From: Lucinisca nassula
Taxonomy: Eukaryota; Mollusca; Bivalvia; Lucinida; Lucinidae
Assembly: GCA_963580285.1 (NCBI GenBank)
Contig: OY757016.1
Span: 40,997,124 to 41,061,123 of the forward strand
Reading direction: 5' to 3'
Length of the DNA stretch: 64,000 bases
This document shows, piece after piece, positions 51,484 to 62,074 of this stretch. Each line of letters starts with the position of its first letter. The stretch's first letter is position 1. The position numbers and the translations under genes are program-made. The notes beneath the pieces are model-generated. The model was given only the letters and a program-made list of their open reading frames with translations, was not told where the DNA came from and searched no databases.

Positions 51484-51699
51484 TATAATAGATTTTGTAG
51501 GAAACAAACCCATCTACAATAGCAGATGTAAATCCAAAAACGGGGTTCGATATCAGAAGAATATAATTTATTTAACAGAAGTTCGGGAGGGGGGTTAAAT
51601 CTGACTGATCAAACTACCAGGATAGGTATTGTCAATGTTTAATAAATCATCCAAATACCTAGAAGTCCAGTTAAAGGCTTATTCCTGATTCTAGGATAA

Positions 51700-53528
51700 G
51701 GAAAATAATTTCTAAAGACCGAAATATCGGTTTCCTTCTAAAATTGATTTCAGTAAATGCAGAGATGAAATCGCTGCTTCCTTGAATGAATTCGGTAACC
51801 GATGGTGTAAGCGAGAGTATGTTGAGCATAAAGCCCTTAAGGACTGGAAACTTAGCATTTTAAAACTAGTGAATAAACGCATTTCTTTCTATTCTCAAAA
51901 TACTAACTTATTACCTCCTAAGCCCAAGACGTCTTTACGTCATCTTAAACTAGGTATTCAATAATTTCATAAGAAGTTTGTTTTGGCCCTAGCAGACAAG
52001 GCCGCTAACAACGTCGTCGTTGTGTGACGGCTCCACTATGTTAACACGCTTAAGCAGGAGCTTGGTGGTACTAAGGCCTATGAACTTCAGCCTTTAGCTG
52101 AAGAGAGAGCTATAGTAGATAAACATGTTTGTCATTCAGCCACCAAGTTTGCTGTGTGTGTTACCGAAGGCCAAGACAAGCTTCCTACGCTATACTGGTT
52201 ACCAAAACTTCATAAAAGACCTTTCAAAGCACGGTTTATTGCAAATTCTAGCTCTTGCACTACCACTGAACTTTCTAAATTATTAACTTCCTGTCTTACT
52301 GCTATTAAAACGCATGTGATTAAATATTGTGATAAAGTCTTTGAAAGATCAGGAAGAAATCTGTTTTGGTCTATAAAAAATTCGAATGAGGTTTTAAATA
52401 AATTGAAATCCAGACATTTTCGTGCTTCAAGTCTGTCTACTTACGATTTTTCCACTCTTTACACTACACTTCCTCATAATCTTATAAAAGAAAAGCTTAA
52501 TGATTTAATTGAATGGGCTTTTCACAGAGAAGATTCTCTCTATCTTGCATGTAATGTCAGAAATGCATTTTTCACTTCTAAAGAGCATAAGAATTATACA
52601 CTTTGGTCATGTCAGAAAGTGTGTGATGCCCTCACCTTTCTACTTGACAATATTTATATTAGATTCGGTACTAAGTTATTTAGACAAATTGTGGGTATTC
52701 CGATGGGTACGAATTGCGCACCTCTTGTGGCTGATCTGTTCTTGTATTGTTATGAAAGAGACTTCATCTTGTCGCTTTCCATTGATAACCAATCTGAAAT
52801 TATTGAAGCTTTTAGCTCTACTTCTAGATATTTAGATGATTTATTAAATATTGATAATACCTATTTCGATGGTTTGATCAGTCAAATTTACCCCCCAGAA
52901 CTTCAGTTAAATAAAGCAAATTCTTCTGATACCGAGGCCCCGTTTTTGGATTTACATCTATCTATTGTAGATGGGTTTGTTTCGTGCAAAATTTATGATA
53001 AACGCGATGACTTTGATTTTGAGATTGTAAATTTTCCTTTTTTGGATGGTGATGTTCCTCGTGCGCCATCCTATGGCGTTTATATTTCGCAATTAATTCG
53101 ATTTGCTAGAGTGTGTATTCATGTAACTGACTTCAACACTCGTAATAAATTATTAACGGCTAAACTCCTTAATCAGGGTTATCGGTACCATAAACTACGC
53201 AAAGCCTTTTCAAAATTTTATAGACGCCATTCTGATTTAATTTCAAAATTCAATATTGGACTTAAATCTCTTCTGCAACAAGGTATATCGGAACCCGAAT
53301 TTTATGGTGACTTAGTATATAAATTCAGAAAAAATATATAACCGCAATGACTTCAGCACCCAATTTCGTAAATTCATTCTTCGATATAAAAAGATTGGGT
53401 ACAACATGGATGTTATACGACAGACTGCATGCATGGTAGTTAACCCAATCACGGTTGGCAACTTTGCTTCCCTCTTTTATTGCACGCCGGTGGGTCAGGC
53501 CTCAGATTCTATGACGGCTCCAACGTAA
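51700..53528 (+). pseudogene. Penelope-like reverse transcriptase
   Basis: Plus-strand protein, open from 52154 to 53341 (395 residues). It contains LPTLYWLPKLHKRP, FIANSSSCTTTELSKLL, STYDFSTLYTTLPHNL, VGIPMGTNCAPLVADLF and the catalytic YLDD (52829-52840). Upstream, the same frame continues (NEFGNRWCKREYVEHKAL) through a TAA at 51962 and a TGA at 52025. Downstream, a frameshift near 53335 leads into VVNPITVGNFASLFYCTPVG and a terminal MTAPT. I see no GIY-YIG endonuclease after the RT, which most Penelope elements have, so it belongs to an endonuclease-less branch or uses another nuclease. Inactive as it stands. Confidence 0.85.
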
Positions 53529-54110
53529 AGGCTTATTGAGAATTAGAGAGATCTAATTCTTGGTAATGTTGGTTGGTGCCTGATGCTCTGTCTCTGGTTG
53601 GGCCCATCGGAGTCTAACTGTTGGTTTTCTTTTGCTCCAGCATTTCAGTGGTTTCTTGCTGTCGAGTCCTCACCGTTGTCTCACCTCTGTGGTTCTTTGA
53701 TTTTTTGTGTTCACGGGGATGTTGCGCTGATGAGTTAGGAGGCCTTCATGCGGACTGAACAAATTATTTGTCTAAATCGCGACGGAAGTAAGGGCGAGGA
53801 TTGTGGTCACGTAAAATCGATTTAAGCCCCCCAGTGGAAATCTTTCCACTGACCGTTCCAAGGCGGTTCTTCTGTGGCGGTTTATTTATGTTGTTGTTTG
53901 TTACTTATTGTGTGTATCACTTGTGTCTTTTTATTTTGGATGGCCATATGGCCATTTTGTGGGAAAGTAACTGTCCTTTTGGCCTTCCTTTGTTTAGGTT
54001 TCCATTGTGGTCTGGCCGCTTAATGTTTGTGTTTCTTTCCCTTTGGTGTCTTTGATGGGTGGAGTAAGTTAATTGTATCGATTCCTGATCTTTGTTTTAC
54101 TTCTACTTTT
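53529..54110 (+). repeat. Penelope-like 3' tail (reference copy)
   Basis: A 580-bp noncoding tail with the words ATGCGGACTGAACAAATTAT, AATCGCGACGGAAGTAAGGG, CTGACCGTTCCAAGGCGG and TGGATGGCCATATGGCC, ending TTTGTTTTACTTCTAC. Relatives include 638-1438, 25200-25742, 28668-29515, 33339-33690, 34560-35055, 54868-55348 and 55986-56380. Confidence 0.85.
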
Positions 54111-54867
54111 CAATTACTTCAGATTGGTTTTCAGCGGAAAGGAACATCATGAAGTCTCTTTCATAACAAAATTAGAACAGATCAGCCACAAAGGGTGCGC
54201 AATTCGTACTCATCGGAATACCCACAATTTGTTTAAATAACTTAGTACCACATATTGTCAAGTAGAAAGGTGAGAGCTTCACACACTTTCTGACAAGGCC
54301 ATAAAGTATATTTTTATGCTCTTTAGATGTGAAAAAAGCATTTCTTACAGTACATGCAAGATAGAGGGAATCTTCCCTAAGAAATGTCCATTCAATTAAA
54401 TCACCAAGTTTTTCTTTTATAAGATTATGAGGAAGTGTAGTGTAAAGGGTTGACTTATCATAAGTAGACAGACCTGAAGCACGAAAACGTCTGGATATCA
54501 ATGTATTTTAAACTTCATTAGATTTTTCTTAGACCAAAACAGGCTTCTGTCTGATCTTTCAAAGACATTGTCGCAATATTTAATCACGTGTTTTTGGTGG
54601 CAGTAAAACATGAAGTCAATAATTTGGAAAGTTCAGTGGTGGTACAAGAGCTTGAATTTGCCATAAATTGTGTTTTGTATGGTCTTTTATGAAGTTTAAG
54701 TAACCGATATAACGTAGGAAGCTTGTCTTGGCCTTCTGTAACACAAACAGTAACCTTGGTTCCTGAATGACAGACTTCCTCTGCAGCTCTCTACAGACAA
54801 AGGTTGTAGTTCATAGGCCTTAGTACCTCCAAACTCTTGCTAAAGAGTGTAAACATAGTGGAGTGGT

Positions 54868-55348
54868 CAAACATGCTCCAGCATTTCAGTGGTTTCTTGC
54901 TGTCGAGTCCTCACCGTTGTCTCACCTCTGTGGTTCTTTGATTTTTTGTGTTCACGGGGATGTTGCGCTGATGAGTTAGGAGGCCTTCATGCGGACTGAA
55001 CAAATTATTTGTCTAAATCGCGACGGAAGTAAGGGCGAGGATTGTGGCCACGTAAAATCGATTTAAGCCCCCCAGTGGAAATCTTCCACTGACCGTTCCA
55101 AGGCGGCTCTTCTGTGGCGATTTATTTATGTTGTTGTTTGTTACTTACTGTGTGTATCACTTGTGACTTTTGGTTTTGGATGGCCATATGGCCATTTTGT
55201 GGGAAAGTAACTGTCCTTATGGCCTTCCTTTGTTTAGGTTTCCATTATGGTCTGGTCGCTTAATGTTTGTATTTCTTTCCCTTTGGTATCTTTTATGGGT
55301 GGAGTAAGTTAATTGTATCAATTCCTGATCTTTGTTTTACTTCTACAT
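54868..55348 (+). mobile_element. Penelope-like tail inserted in the antisense copy
   Basis: It starts TGCTCCAGCATTTCAGTGG and ends TTTTACTTCTACA. It interrupts the antisense N-terminal region between GTGGTCAAACA and TTGTTAGAGGCC. About 95 percent similar to 53630-54110. 5'-truncated. Confidence 0.85.
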
Positions 55349-55600
55349 TGTTAGAGGCCGTGTCTGCTGGAGCCAAAACAAACTTCTTATGAAATTCTTG
55401 AATACCTCGTTTAAGGTGACGTGAAGACGTCTTAGGTTTAGGCGGTAACAAGAGTAGAAAGAAATGCGTTTGCTCACTAGCTTCAGAATGCCAAGTTTCC
55501 ATTCTTTAAGAGTTCATGCTCAACATACTCTCGTTTATACCATCGATTACAAAATGCATTTAAGGCACCAGCGATTTCTCCTTTACACTTATTGAAACCC

Positions 55601-55985
55601 CGATATATATTGAGAAAGTCGGGTTTGCAGGGATATATATTATTATACACACATTTTGAAAAAGATGAGGGTATACTGGTTTACATATGTCCTTCCATCC
55701 TTCCGTCCGCCATTCATTTCATCCGTGCGTCCGTCCGTTCGTCCTTCCCTCCATAAACCATTATTTTTCAACAAAAAATTCTCGAGAACTGTCAGAGCTG
55801 GAAGCCTGAAATAGGTATTCGATTCAATAATGATGTCTTATATCGTGCAAGAGATAATTGGCGTTCTCGGCTTATTTGAGCATTTATTCTTTCATTCTTC
55901 TGCCAGTGTTAAATGTATCGTCCAAGATTTCTCAGGAATTATAAAAGCTAGAAACCTGTGTATGCAATGCAATAACATTGACTTG
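55601..55985. other. Gene-free interval
   Basis: No supported gene. It includes a TCCTTCCATCCTTCCGTCCG-like low-complexity stretch (about 55680-55755). Confidence 0.45.
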
Positions 55986-56380
55986 CACTGATGAGTTAGG
56001 AGGCCTTCATGCGGACTGAACAAATTATTTGTCTTAATCGCGATGGAAGTAAGGGCGAGGATTGTGGCCACGTAAAATCGACTTAAGCCCCCAAGTGGAA
56101 TTCGTTTCCGCTGACCATTCCAAGGCGGTTCTTTTGTCGCGGTTTATTTTTGTTATGGTTTGTCTTTGGGTGTTTGTGTCGCTTATATTATTTTATTTTG
56201 GATAGCCTATCGGCCATTTTGTGGGAAAGTAACCGTCCGTTTTGCTTTCCGCTATTGATGTTTCCGGTAGGGTATGTTGTTTCATGTATGTGTTTCTTTC
56301 CCTTTGGGGTCTCTGATTGGAGCTGTGGGTTAATTGTATCGATTCCTGATCATTGCCTCCACTTCTGTTTTGTATCGTGA
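55986..56380 (+). mobile_element. Penelope-like tail (subfamily 2)
   Basis: It starts ACTGATGAGTTAGGAGGCC and ends CATTGCCTCCACTTCTGTTTTG. It ends against the LINE endonuclease fragment that begins near 56400. Confidence 0.8.
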
Positions 56381-56439
56381 AAGATACAATAGACGTTATT
56401 CATTCATTTGTTCTTTCATTCTTCTTTCTGTTTGGGTTA

Positions 56440-56904
56440 AGGTTTTTGCAAACAAATATTCTCACTTTATAGCAAGTTGGTATCGATCACCAAACGGCAC
56501 GGCCGAAAATTTCCAGTTATTAAAAGATCCGTTTGATAAAAAATAAGCCTCAGAATAAGGGTAATAAACTTCCCGCAGTACATGTTCTAGGTGACTTCAA
56601 CTTCAGGGACATTGTTTGACCCGACATGCTCAGCAAACAAGGCACGATGCTGTGTCCTTCTGAAGGACAAGTACTGGTTGACATTTTAAACGACCATGGC
56701 TTAGAACAAATTGTTTACTTCCTTACTCGTGATAAGAACACTTTGGATTTGATTCTTACAACTTTCCCACGACAATTTGAAGATATTCAGTCTCCAGACA
56801 AACTAAGTGATCATAATAGTGTTACCAGAGTTTTAAAAATCTTCATACCACCTGTAAAGAAACATTGTAGGAAGGTGTACAGATTAAGCTCGAGAAGAAC
56901 TTAA
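56440..56904 (+). mobile_element. LINE remnant: APE endonuclease (split element, continues at 60873)
   Basis: The plus strand reads ASWYRSPNGTAENFQLLKD, LGDFNFRDIV, a TGA where Trp is expected, then PDMLSKQGTMLCPSEGQVL, TLDLILTTFPRQF and KLSDHNSV. The SDH motif is intact here, unlike the RYH of the 2A LINE, so this is a different family. The text stops at 56904 (RLSSRRT) and the next part of the protein resumes after 60872. Confidence 0.75.
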
Positions 56905-57496
56905 CCATTTTCGCGTTTTGTCCGCGTGAGACACGCGCATTACGGGCGTGTAAAATTTTCGGTTTCAATACGCGGTTCATCGCGTTCAAACGCGATTGCA
57001 ACGCGTTTAATATCAGCCAATGAAAGTGATTATTCGTAACACGTTAGGTTAACTCAATACGCGTTTTGCGAGAAAATTCCAACCAATAAGAATAAGACAG
57101 GTAAGTGAAGATAACCCGCGTGAATGCGAGAGAGCACGGACCAATCAAAATCCTCTTAGCTCGTATGTTTGACCAATATTCTTTATTTTATTTTTTTGTA
57201 CTCATTCATAAATTAATGACGGTATTGGCCTCTCTTTTCAGTAGTGATTTCTTCGGATAAACACACACAATAATATTTACATTTAAAGACATATTTTGGA
57301 TTGCATAACACCCTAATGTCTGGCAGTTTAGAGATAATAAACACTCGGGGTATTCGGAGGCATATGGTGTAGGGGACCAAGAGGGTAATCGTATATCCTG
57401 GGATATTTGTTTGACATGTCACGTCTATTTACTTGTTTGTTGGCGCTCATCAGAACCGCCATTTAATGGGTGTTTATGGTGTTTCTAACACATCTT

Positions 57497-57753
57497 GAAA
57501 CACGCATTTACACATTTGACCCCGCTAATCCCACTTTTAAATATTAAAATTGGAATTTAAGGGGGTATATATTTTTCTTCTTATTTCTGCACAGAATAGA
57601 GATTGTCGGTACTCGTCAGAACCGCCTTGCCGAGTCGGTTCTAACGAGTACAACAACCTATGTCTTGTGCAGAAATATTAAAATAACGGAAAATCTTCAG
57701 TTTGGGTGGTAAAAAAATGTTAATACATTTGTATAGGCGTATTTTCGCAATGA
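57497..57753. mobile_element. Palindromic MITE, family A
   Basis: It starts AAACACGCATTTACACATTTG and ends GTATAGGCGTATTTTCGCAATG, with a GAACCGCCTTGCCGAGTCGG centre. Confidence 0.75.
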
Positions 57754-57849
57754 AGTACCAACAATCTCTGTTTGGATCAAAGACAAATAAATGAATATAT
57801 AAGTACATAAATAAAAATAAGGAAAAGGTAAAGGCTGAAATACCCACGT

Positions 57850-59085
57850 TTCTTAAAGTTTATTAAGTTTAGAGCCAAACGGCAAACAATGCAGGCCCAG
57901 TTCAGATGCAGAAAAACTAGGCGTCTGATCAGGGCCTACATTGCTTCAAAAAGCTTCAGACATTTTCATAATATTTTTGAAGACAACACAATATCACACT
58001 CTTAAATTTTGAAATTGTCTTATGCTATTTACAAGATGGAAGATTCCATTTGGCGCCAATTGGCAAAAAGTGCAAACCCAGATAAAATGCAACTGAATTA
58101 GGCGTCTGATCAGAACCTACACTGTTTGAAAAAAAGTTCAGGCATTTTTATTTCCAAATTATAAATTTTGAAGAAAATGGGAAAAATGGTAATGGTAAAA
58201 ATGACCCAGGTTAGGCGCAGCAGAAGTAGGCGTCTGATCAGGGCCTAGATTATAAAAGATAACAAAATATTCAGTTATTTCGCAAATAAATTTCAAAGAA
58301 AAAAAAAAAAACTGATTCTCCTACATTTTGAAATGGACTAATGTTATGTATGTTAGGTCGAAAATTCCATTTGGTAAAACAAATGTGTTAATGAAAACAT
58401 CATAAATGAAAATTACAACAATAAATAATTAAATAAATGAGCTGCTTCTGTGAGTGAATTATTTCGGAAATTTTGAAGAAAAGACAACCTCACACTCTTA
58501 AATTTCGAAATGGTCTTGTGCTATTTACTAAGTGGAAGATACAAATTGGCGCCAATTAGCAAAATGTACAGACCAAGATAATACGCAACAGAAATAGGTA
58601 CCTAATCTGGGCCAACATTGTTTACAAAAAGCTTCAGATATTTTCAAAATAAATTTTGAAGAAAACACACCCTCACGCTCTTAAATTTTGAAACGATCTT
58701 GTGCTTTTTACAAGGTGAAAGATCCCAGTTGACGACAAATGGCAAAATAAAGTGCAGTTCCAGATCAGACCTAGCAGAAGTAGGCGTCTGATCAGGACCT
58801 ACTCGGTTTGCCAAAATAAACATATTGAAGAAAACCAAACTTCATACTCTTTAATTTTGAAATGGACTTGCTCTATAAAAAGGTGGAAGATTCCAATTGT
58901 TGCCAAATGGCAAAACCATGCAGACCCAGATCAGACGCAGCAGACGTAGGCCTCCGATCAGGGCCTACATTTTATGCAAAGGATTCAGGCATTTCCAAAT
59001 AAATATCGAAGAAAAAGCAACTTGATTCTCCGAGTTCATTAAACAAAATAAATGAAACTTACAAAAAAAATAATTAATTAAAAAT
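57850..59085. repeat. Diverged satellite with GTCTGATCAGGGCCTAC word
   Basis: Units of about 130-190 bp contain AGGCGTCTGATCAGGGCC variants (57917, 58098, 58227, 58597, 58780, 58947), TTCAGACATTTTCA and CTCTTAAATTTTGAAA. Related to the inverted repeat at 18.25 kb. Confidence 0.8.
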
Positions 59086-59166
59086 TGGGCCGCTTCTGTG
59101 AGTGAAAGAACATTGATTATTTCGGACACCTAGAATAAATGACGATAATGAGATGTTGTTTTAAAC

Positions 59167-60368
59167 GAGTGTAGGACAAAATCCCCCCCCCCCCCGGACA
59201 AAATCCCTCCCACTCATTTTTGTATAGGTGGACAAAATCCCTCCCATGTTTTTTGCAAGGTGGACAAAATCCCTCCCACTACTTTTTACAAGGTGGACAA
59301 AATCCCTCCCATGTTTTTTTGCAACTAGGACATAATCCCTCCCGTACATTTTTACAAGGTGGACAAAATCCCTCCCATGTTTTTTGCAAGGTGGACAAAA
59401 TCCCTTCTAAAAATGTTCCAACTGGAACAAAATATATGTATGATTACCAAGCACATAAATTTGCCTAGTCTGATATGAGTCTTCACAATCCACCTGAAGA
59501 AAGTGAAGACCCTGATCAGACTGGGAATGTATCCATGTTAATCTGAATTTTGGCTGGATTCAAAGACAAATTATTGGTAAAATGTGTGCTATTACCAAAA
59601 CATGAAAATCCCAAAGACAACAGCAAAAATAGCTAACTCTTGTACATATTGCTGATGACTTTTATTTATTATGGTTTCTGGTTAATTTGTGCTTATTTTC
59701 TTATTTATTCTTTTATGATCATTTCTTGTTAATTAGTGCCTTATCCATTCATGCTGAATATGTTTGTATTTTAAATGTGCTAAAAAGCAATTGTCTAATT
59801 GAGCGCTATTAATGTCAATCATTTTTTTCTAATTGCCTAATTACTGTTCACAGTTAACTCAATTATCTTCATATTCTTTCTATACTTAAATGGTTATCAT
59901 TGCTGTTAGACACAAACAATTATTTAATAAACAATGTTTGTTTGTATGCCTGATTAAAATGTTGACAAAGACTTGGTCTTTCTGTTGTAATTGTAAAAAT
60001 TGAAACCATGCATAATATTTCCTACTTTATCATGTGTGCCTGGTAAAAAGGGTAAATGCCCATGGATTGTGGCTGTGCAGTCTTTTAGGATTTTTCACTT
60101 GAAGAACTTGCTATTGTAAGAAATGTTCCGGGAGGGGTTTTGTCCTAGTTGCAAAATTTTCAGGAGGGATTTTGTCCACATTGTAAAAAGTAGTGGGAGG
60201 GATTATGTCCTAGTTGCAAAAAAACATGGGAGGGATTCTGTCCACCTTGTAAAAAGTAGTGGGAGGGATTATGTCCTAGTTGCAAAAATCATGGGAGGGA
60301 TTTTGTCCACCTATACAAAAATGAGCGGGAGGGATTTTGTCCGGGGGGGGGGATTTTGTCCGGCTACC
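59167..60368. mobile_element. Foldback-type element with 9-bp target duplication
   Basis: The 9-bp direct repeat GTTTTAAAC (59158-59166 and 60369-60377) flanks 1202 bp. Both ends are stacks of a roughly 32-bp subrepeat: GGACAAAATCCCTCCC repeated on the left (to about 59405), and GGGAGGGATTTTGTCC repeated on the right (from about 60123). The 720-bp centre has no coding sequence. Structure and duplication length fit foldback/MULE-type non-autonomous elements. Confidence 0.9.
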
Positions 60369-60872
60369 GTTTTAAACAGCTATCTTTATAGCCCCCAGTT
60401 GCACCTGGGTGTCATAAAACTTTTGGTTAATAAACATCCTGCATTTTGACAGTCAACTTCAATCACGACTCCGTACCTGTATTTTACCCTTTACCCCCTG
60501 GCAAATGTAAATGGATAATTGACTAGTCCGCCAGATTTGTTATGTTTAAACTGAAAAAAAATCTGGAATAAGAAAACTTTGAAGAGATAGCAAAAAAGAA
60601 ACAAAAAAGAAAGATAAGTGTGAAATAGTTACGCAGTACTGATTTGTTGCTTTTGAAACGCGAAGCAGTCTGTGAATGTGCACTATCTGCGTTTTCGACA
60701 CTCATGTTTGATTGGCTGGTCAACAATCGCGATTTACAAGCAATATCGCATTAGTCATAAAAGCAATTGATTGGCTAAAATGTCATTCGCAAGTGAAACG
60801 CGTGAATCACGAGTGCGAATCTCGCGCGTTACAAATGCGAAAGAAATACGTGTGCGCTGTAAAGTTCTTCTC

Positions 60873-61484
60873 AAACTTATTTGTACGTATATCAGAAAGG
60901 TGAGGAAGGATACCCTACATTTTGCAAAGGAGAACTATTTTAATGGTCGTTCAGATGCTCGGTCAGTCCAGAATTGTGATTTGATAACCTCTTTCATTCA
61001 AGCTTGGTCCGAAAATCATATCCTCTCCGAAACTAGCAGGTCTGTATCTGTAGTTTCGATTCCTTGGATCACACCAGAGATAAGAAGAAAGATTCGGAGA
61101 AATAATAAGATTCATGCTAAGGCAAACCAATTGGGTCGTAGTAAACTCCGGGCAAAATCTGAAAACTTGAGACGAGAAAATAAGAATGACATTAAAATCA
61201 ACATGATTTGTATGTGAATAATTTTGTAGGTGATGTAAAGACAAAATCCAAGAGACTTCTGCAGATACACCAATAGCCAGAACAAAGACCGGCAAGGTAT
61301 CCCATCACTTAATAAAAGAGGAGGGAACGGGGTTGCTGAATCAGATTCTGAAAGGGCATAGGAACTCGTTGGTCAATTCAATGATGCGTTTAAAGTAGGT
61401 TCTGTTGACTGGACAATCGGCTCATTTCATGCATAATATTGTTGTATCATCGGCGCGAGTGATAACGTTACATAAAGGCTTGAA
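60873..61484 (+). mobile_element. LINE remnant: linker between endonuclease and RT
   Basis: It reads VRKDTLHFAKENYFNGRSD, SFIQAWSENHILSETSRS, IPWITPEIRRKIRRNNKIH, then across a frameshift RDFCRYTNSQNKD, NKRGGNGVAESDSERA and VITLHKGL. The last codons join to NSSKALGPDE after the inserted retrozyme. Confidence 0.75.
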
Positions 61485-61562
61485 TATGTTCTAGAAAGGG
61501 TTATCCTTTGGAAGCAGGGAATACACCACAGAACTGAAAAATATGGAGTGTACATGTTTTCT

Positions 61563-61608
61563 GGGCCAGAACAGCTAGTTTCGGCCATTTAGGCCTCATC
61601 AGTGACCC
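61563..61608 (-). ncRNA. Hammerhead ribozyme, core intact, stem III mutated
   Basis: Minus strand: GGGTCA, CTGATGA, stem II GGCC/GGCC with loop TAAAT, GAAA, stem III region ACTAGCTGTT, H17 = C, then TGGCCC. Stem I pairs with one G-U wobble. Stem III has a mismatch compared with the ACTAGCTAGT of copy 2, so activity may be weak. Confidence 0.8.
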
Positions 61609-61822
61609 TTAAATATTTTAAATATTCCACAAATGAATAAATGATCCCAAAGGACTAGAAAATATAAACTACACTATAATGTAGGACAGGGAGACTTTTT
61701 ACGCCCGCCACACATTCCCAGACACCAGCTGTAGTGACGTTAAATATGTTCTAGAAAGGGTTATCCTTTGGAAGCAAGGAATACACAACCGACCTGAAGA
61801 ATATGGAGTGTACATGTTTTCT

Positions 61823-61868
61823 GGGCCAGACTAGCTAGTTTCGGCTATTTAGGCCTAAGCAGTGACCT
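61823..61868 (-). ncRNA. Hammerhead ribozyme, stem III intact, core mutated
   Basis: Stem III is the perfect palindrome ACTAGCTAGT with a GTC cleavage triplet, but CTGATGA has become CTGCTTA, which should abolish catalysis. Combining the intact parts of the two copies implies an active ancestor. Confidence 0.75.
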
Positions 61869-62074
61869 TCAAATATTTTCAAAATACCACAATGGAATCA
61901 GTGATCCCAAAGGACAAGGAAATATAAACTACACTATAGTGTAGGACAGGGAGATTTTTTACGGCCGCCACACATTCTCAGACACCAGCTGTAGTGACGT
62001 TAAATATGTTCTAGAAAGGGTTATCCTTTGGGAGCAAGGAATACACCACAGACCTGAAAAATATGGAGTGTACA

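Larger units (their letters stand above)
51686..54110 (+). mobile_element. Full-length-like Penelope-type element (2.4 kb)
   Basis: The boundaries are set by the antisense host copy, which reads ...ATTGAA up to this insertion and resumes GCCTTTAAC after it. The 5' end begins ATTCCTGATTCTAGGATA, as does the copy ending at 24400. The RT-coding region (about 51700-53528) is followed by a 580-bp noncoding tail ending TTACTTCTACTTT. The tail recurs as 5'-truncated solo copies throughout the window, establishing it as the 3' end of this family. Confidence 0.85.
48910..55600 (-). mobile_element. Antisense Penelope-like element opened by three nested insertions
   Basis: Four minus-strand pieces form one element in correct order: tail plus ORF 3' end (48910-50030), RT catalytic block (51490-51685; SRYLDDLLNIDNTY to FVSYK), early RT and N-terminal part (54111-54867), and the N-terminal start (55349-55600). 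The breaks are a Tc1-like transposon (50031-51483), a full-length sense Penelope copy (51686-54110) and a sense tail fragment (54868-55348). At each break the host text continues across the gap. All reading frames are decayed. Confidence 0.87.
56900..60872. mobile_element. About 4-kb TIR-bounded insertion in the LINE
   Basis: The left end AAGAACTTAACC and the right end TGTAAAGTTCTT are inverted repeats, followed inward by CGCG-rich subrepeats (CGCGTTTTGTCCGCG left; CGCGCGTTACAAATGCG right) and ATTGGCT-type words. The LINE continues across it. No transposase is seen. It contains a MITE, a satellite and a foldback element. Whether it is one transposon or serial insertions is unproven. Confidence 0.5.
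61485..62074 (-). mobile_element. Retrozyme: tandem 260-bp hammerhead units, 2 copies plus 70 bp
   Basis: ATATGTTCTAGAAAGGG recurs at 61484, 61744 and 62004, exactly 260 bp apart. The insertion is flanked by TGAA (61481-61484 and 62075-62078); its removal restores the LINE reading VITLHKGL-NSSKALGPDE. The unit is recognisably related to the 383-bp unit (shared GTTTCGGC..AAAGCCTC-type core, AAATATAAACTRCACTAT, ACACCAGCTGYAGTGA). Minus-strand hammerheads are at 61563-61608 and 61823-61868. Copies differ by several percent, so it is older than the 40-kb array. Confidence 0.87.

Noticed and set aside
53725..53745. CTGATGAG in the Penelope tail as a hammerhead core
   Set aside because: Penelope elements can carry hammerheads, and the CTGATGAGTTAGG text is suggestive. 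No GAAA second core segment, closing stem II or NUH site follows at the right spacing in any copy.
53750..54055. Hydrophobic ORFs (about 60-90 residues) recurring in many Penelope tails
   Set aside because: They recur because the tail recurs. Frames and starts differ between copies, and synonymous-type conservation is not evident by eye. Treated as noncoding 3' tail.
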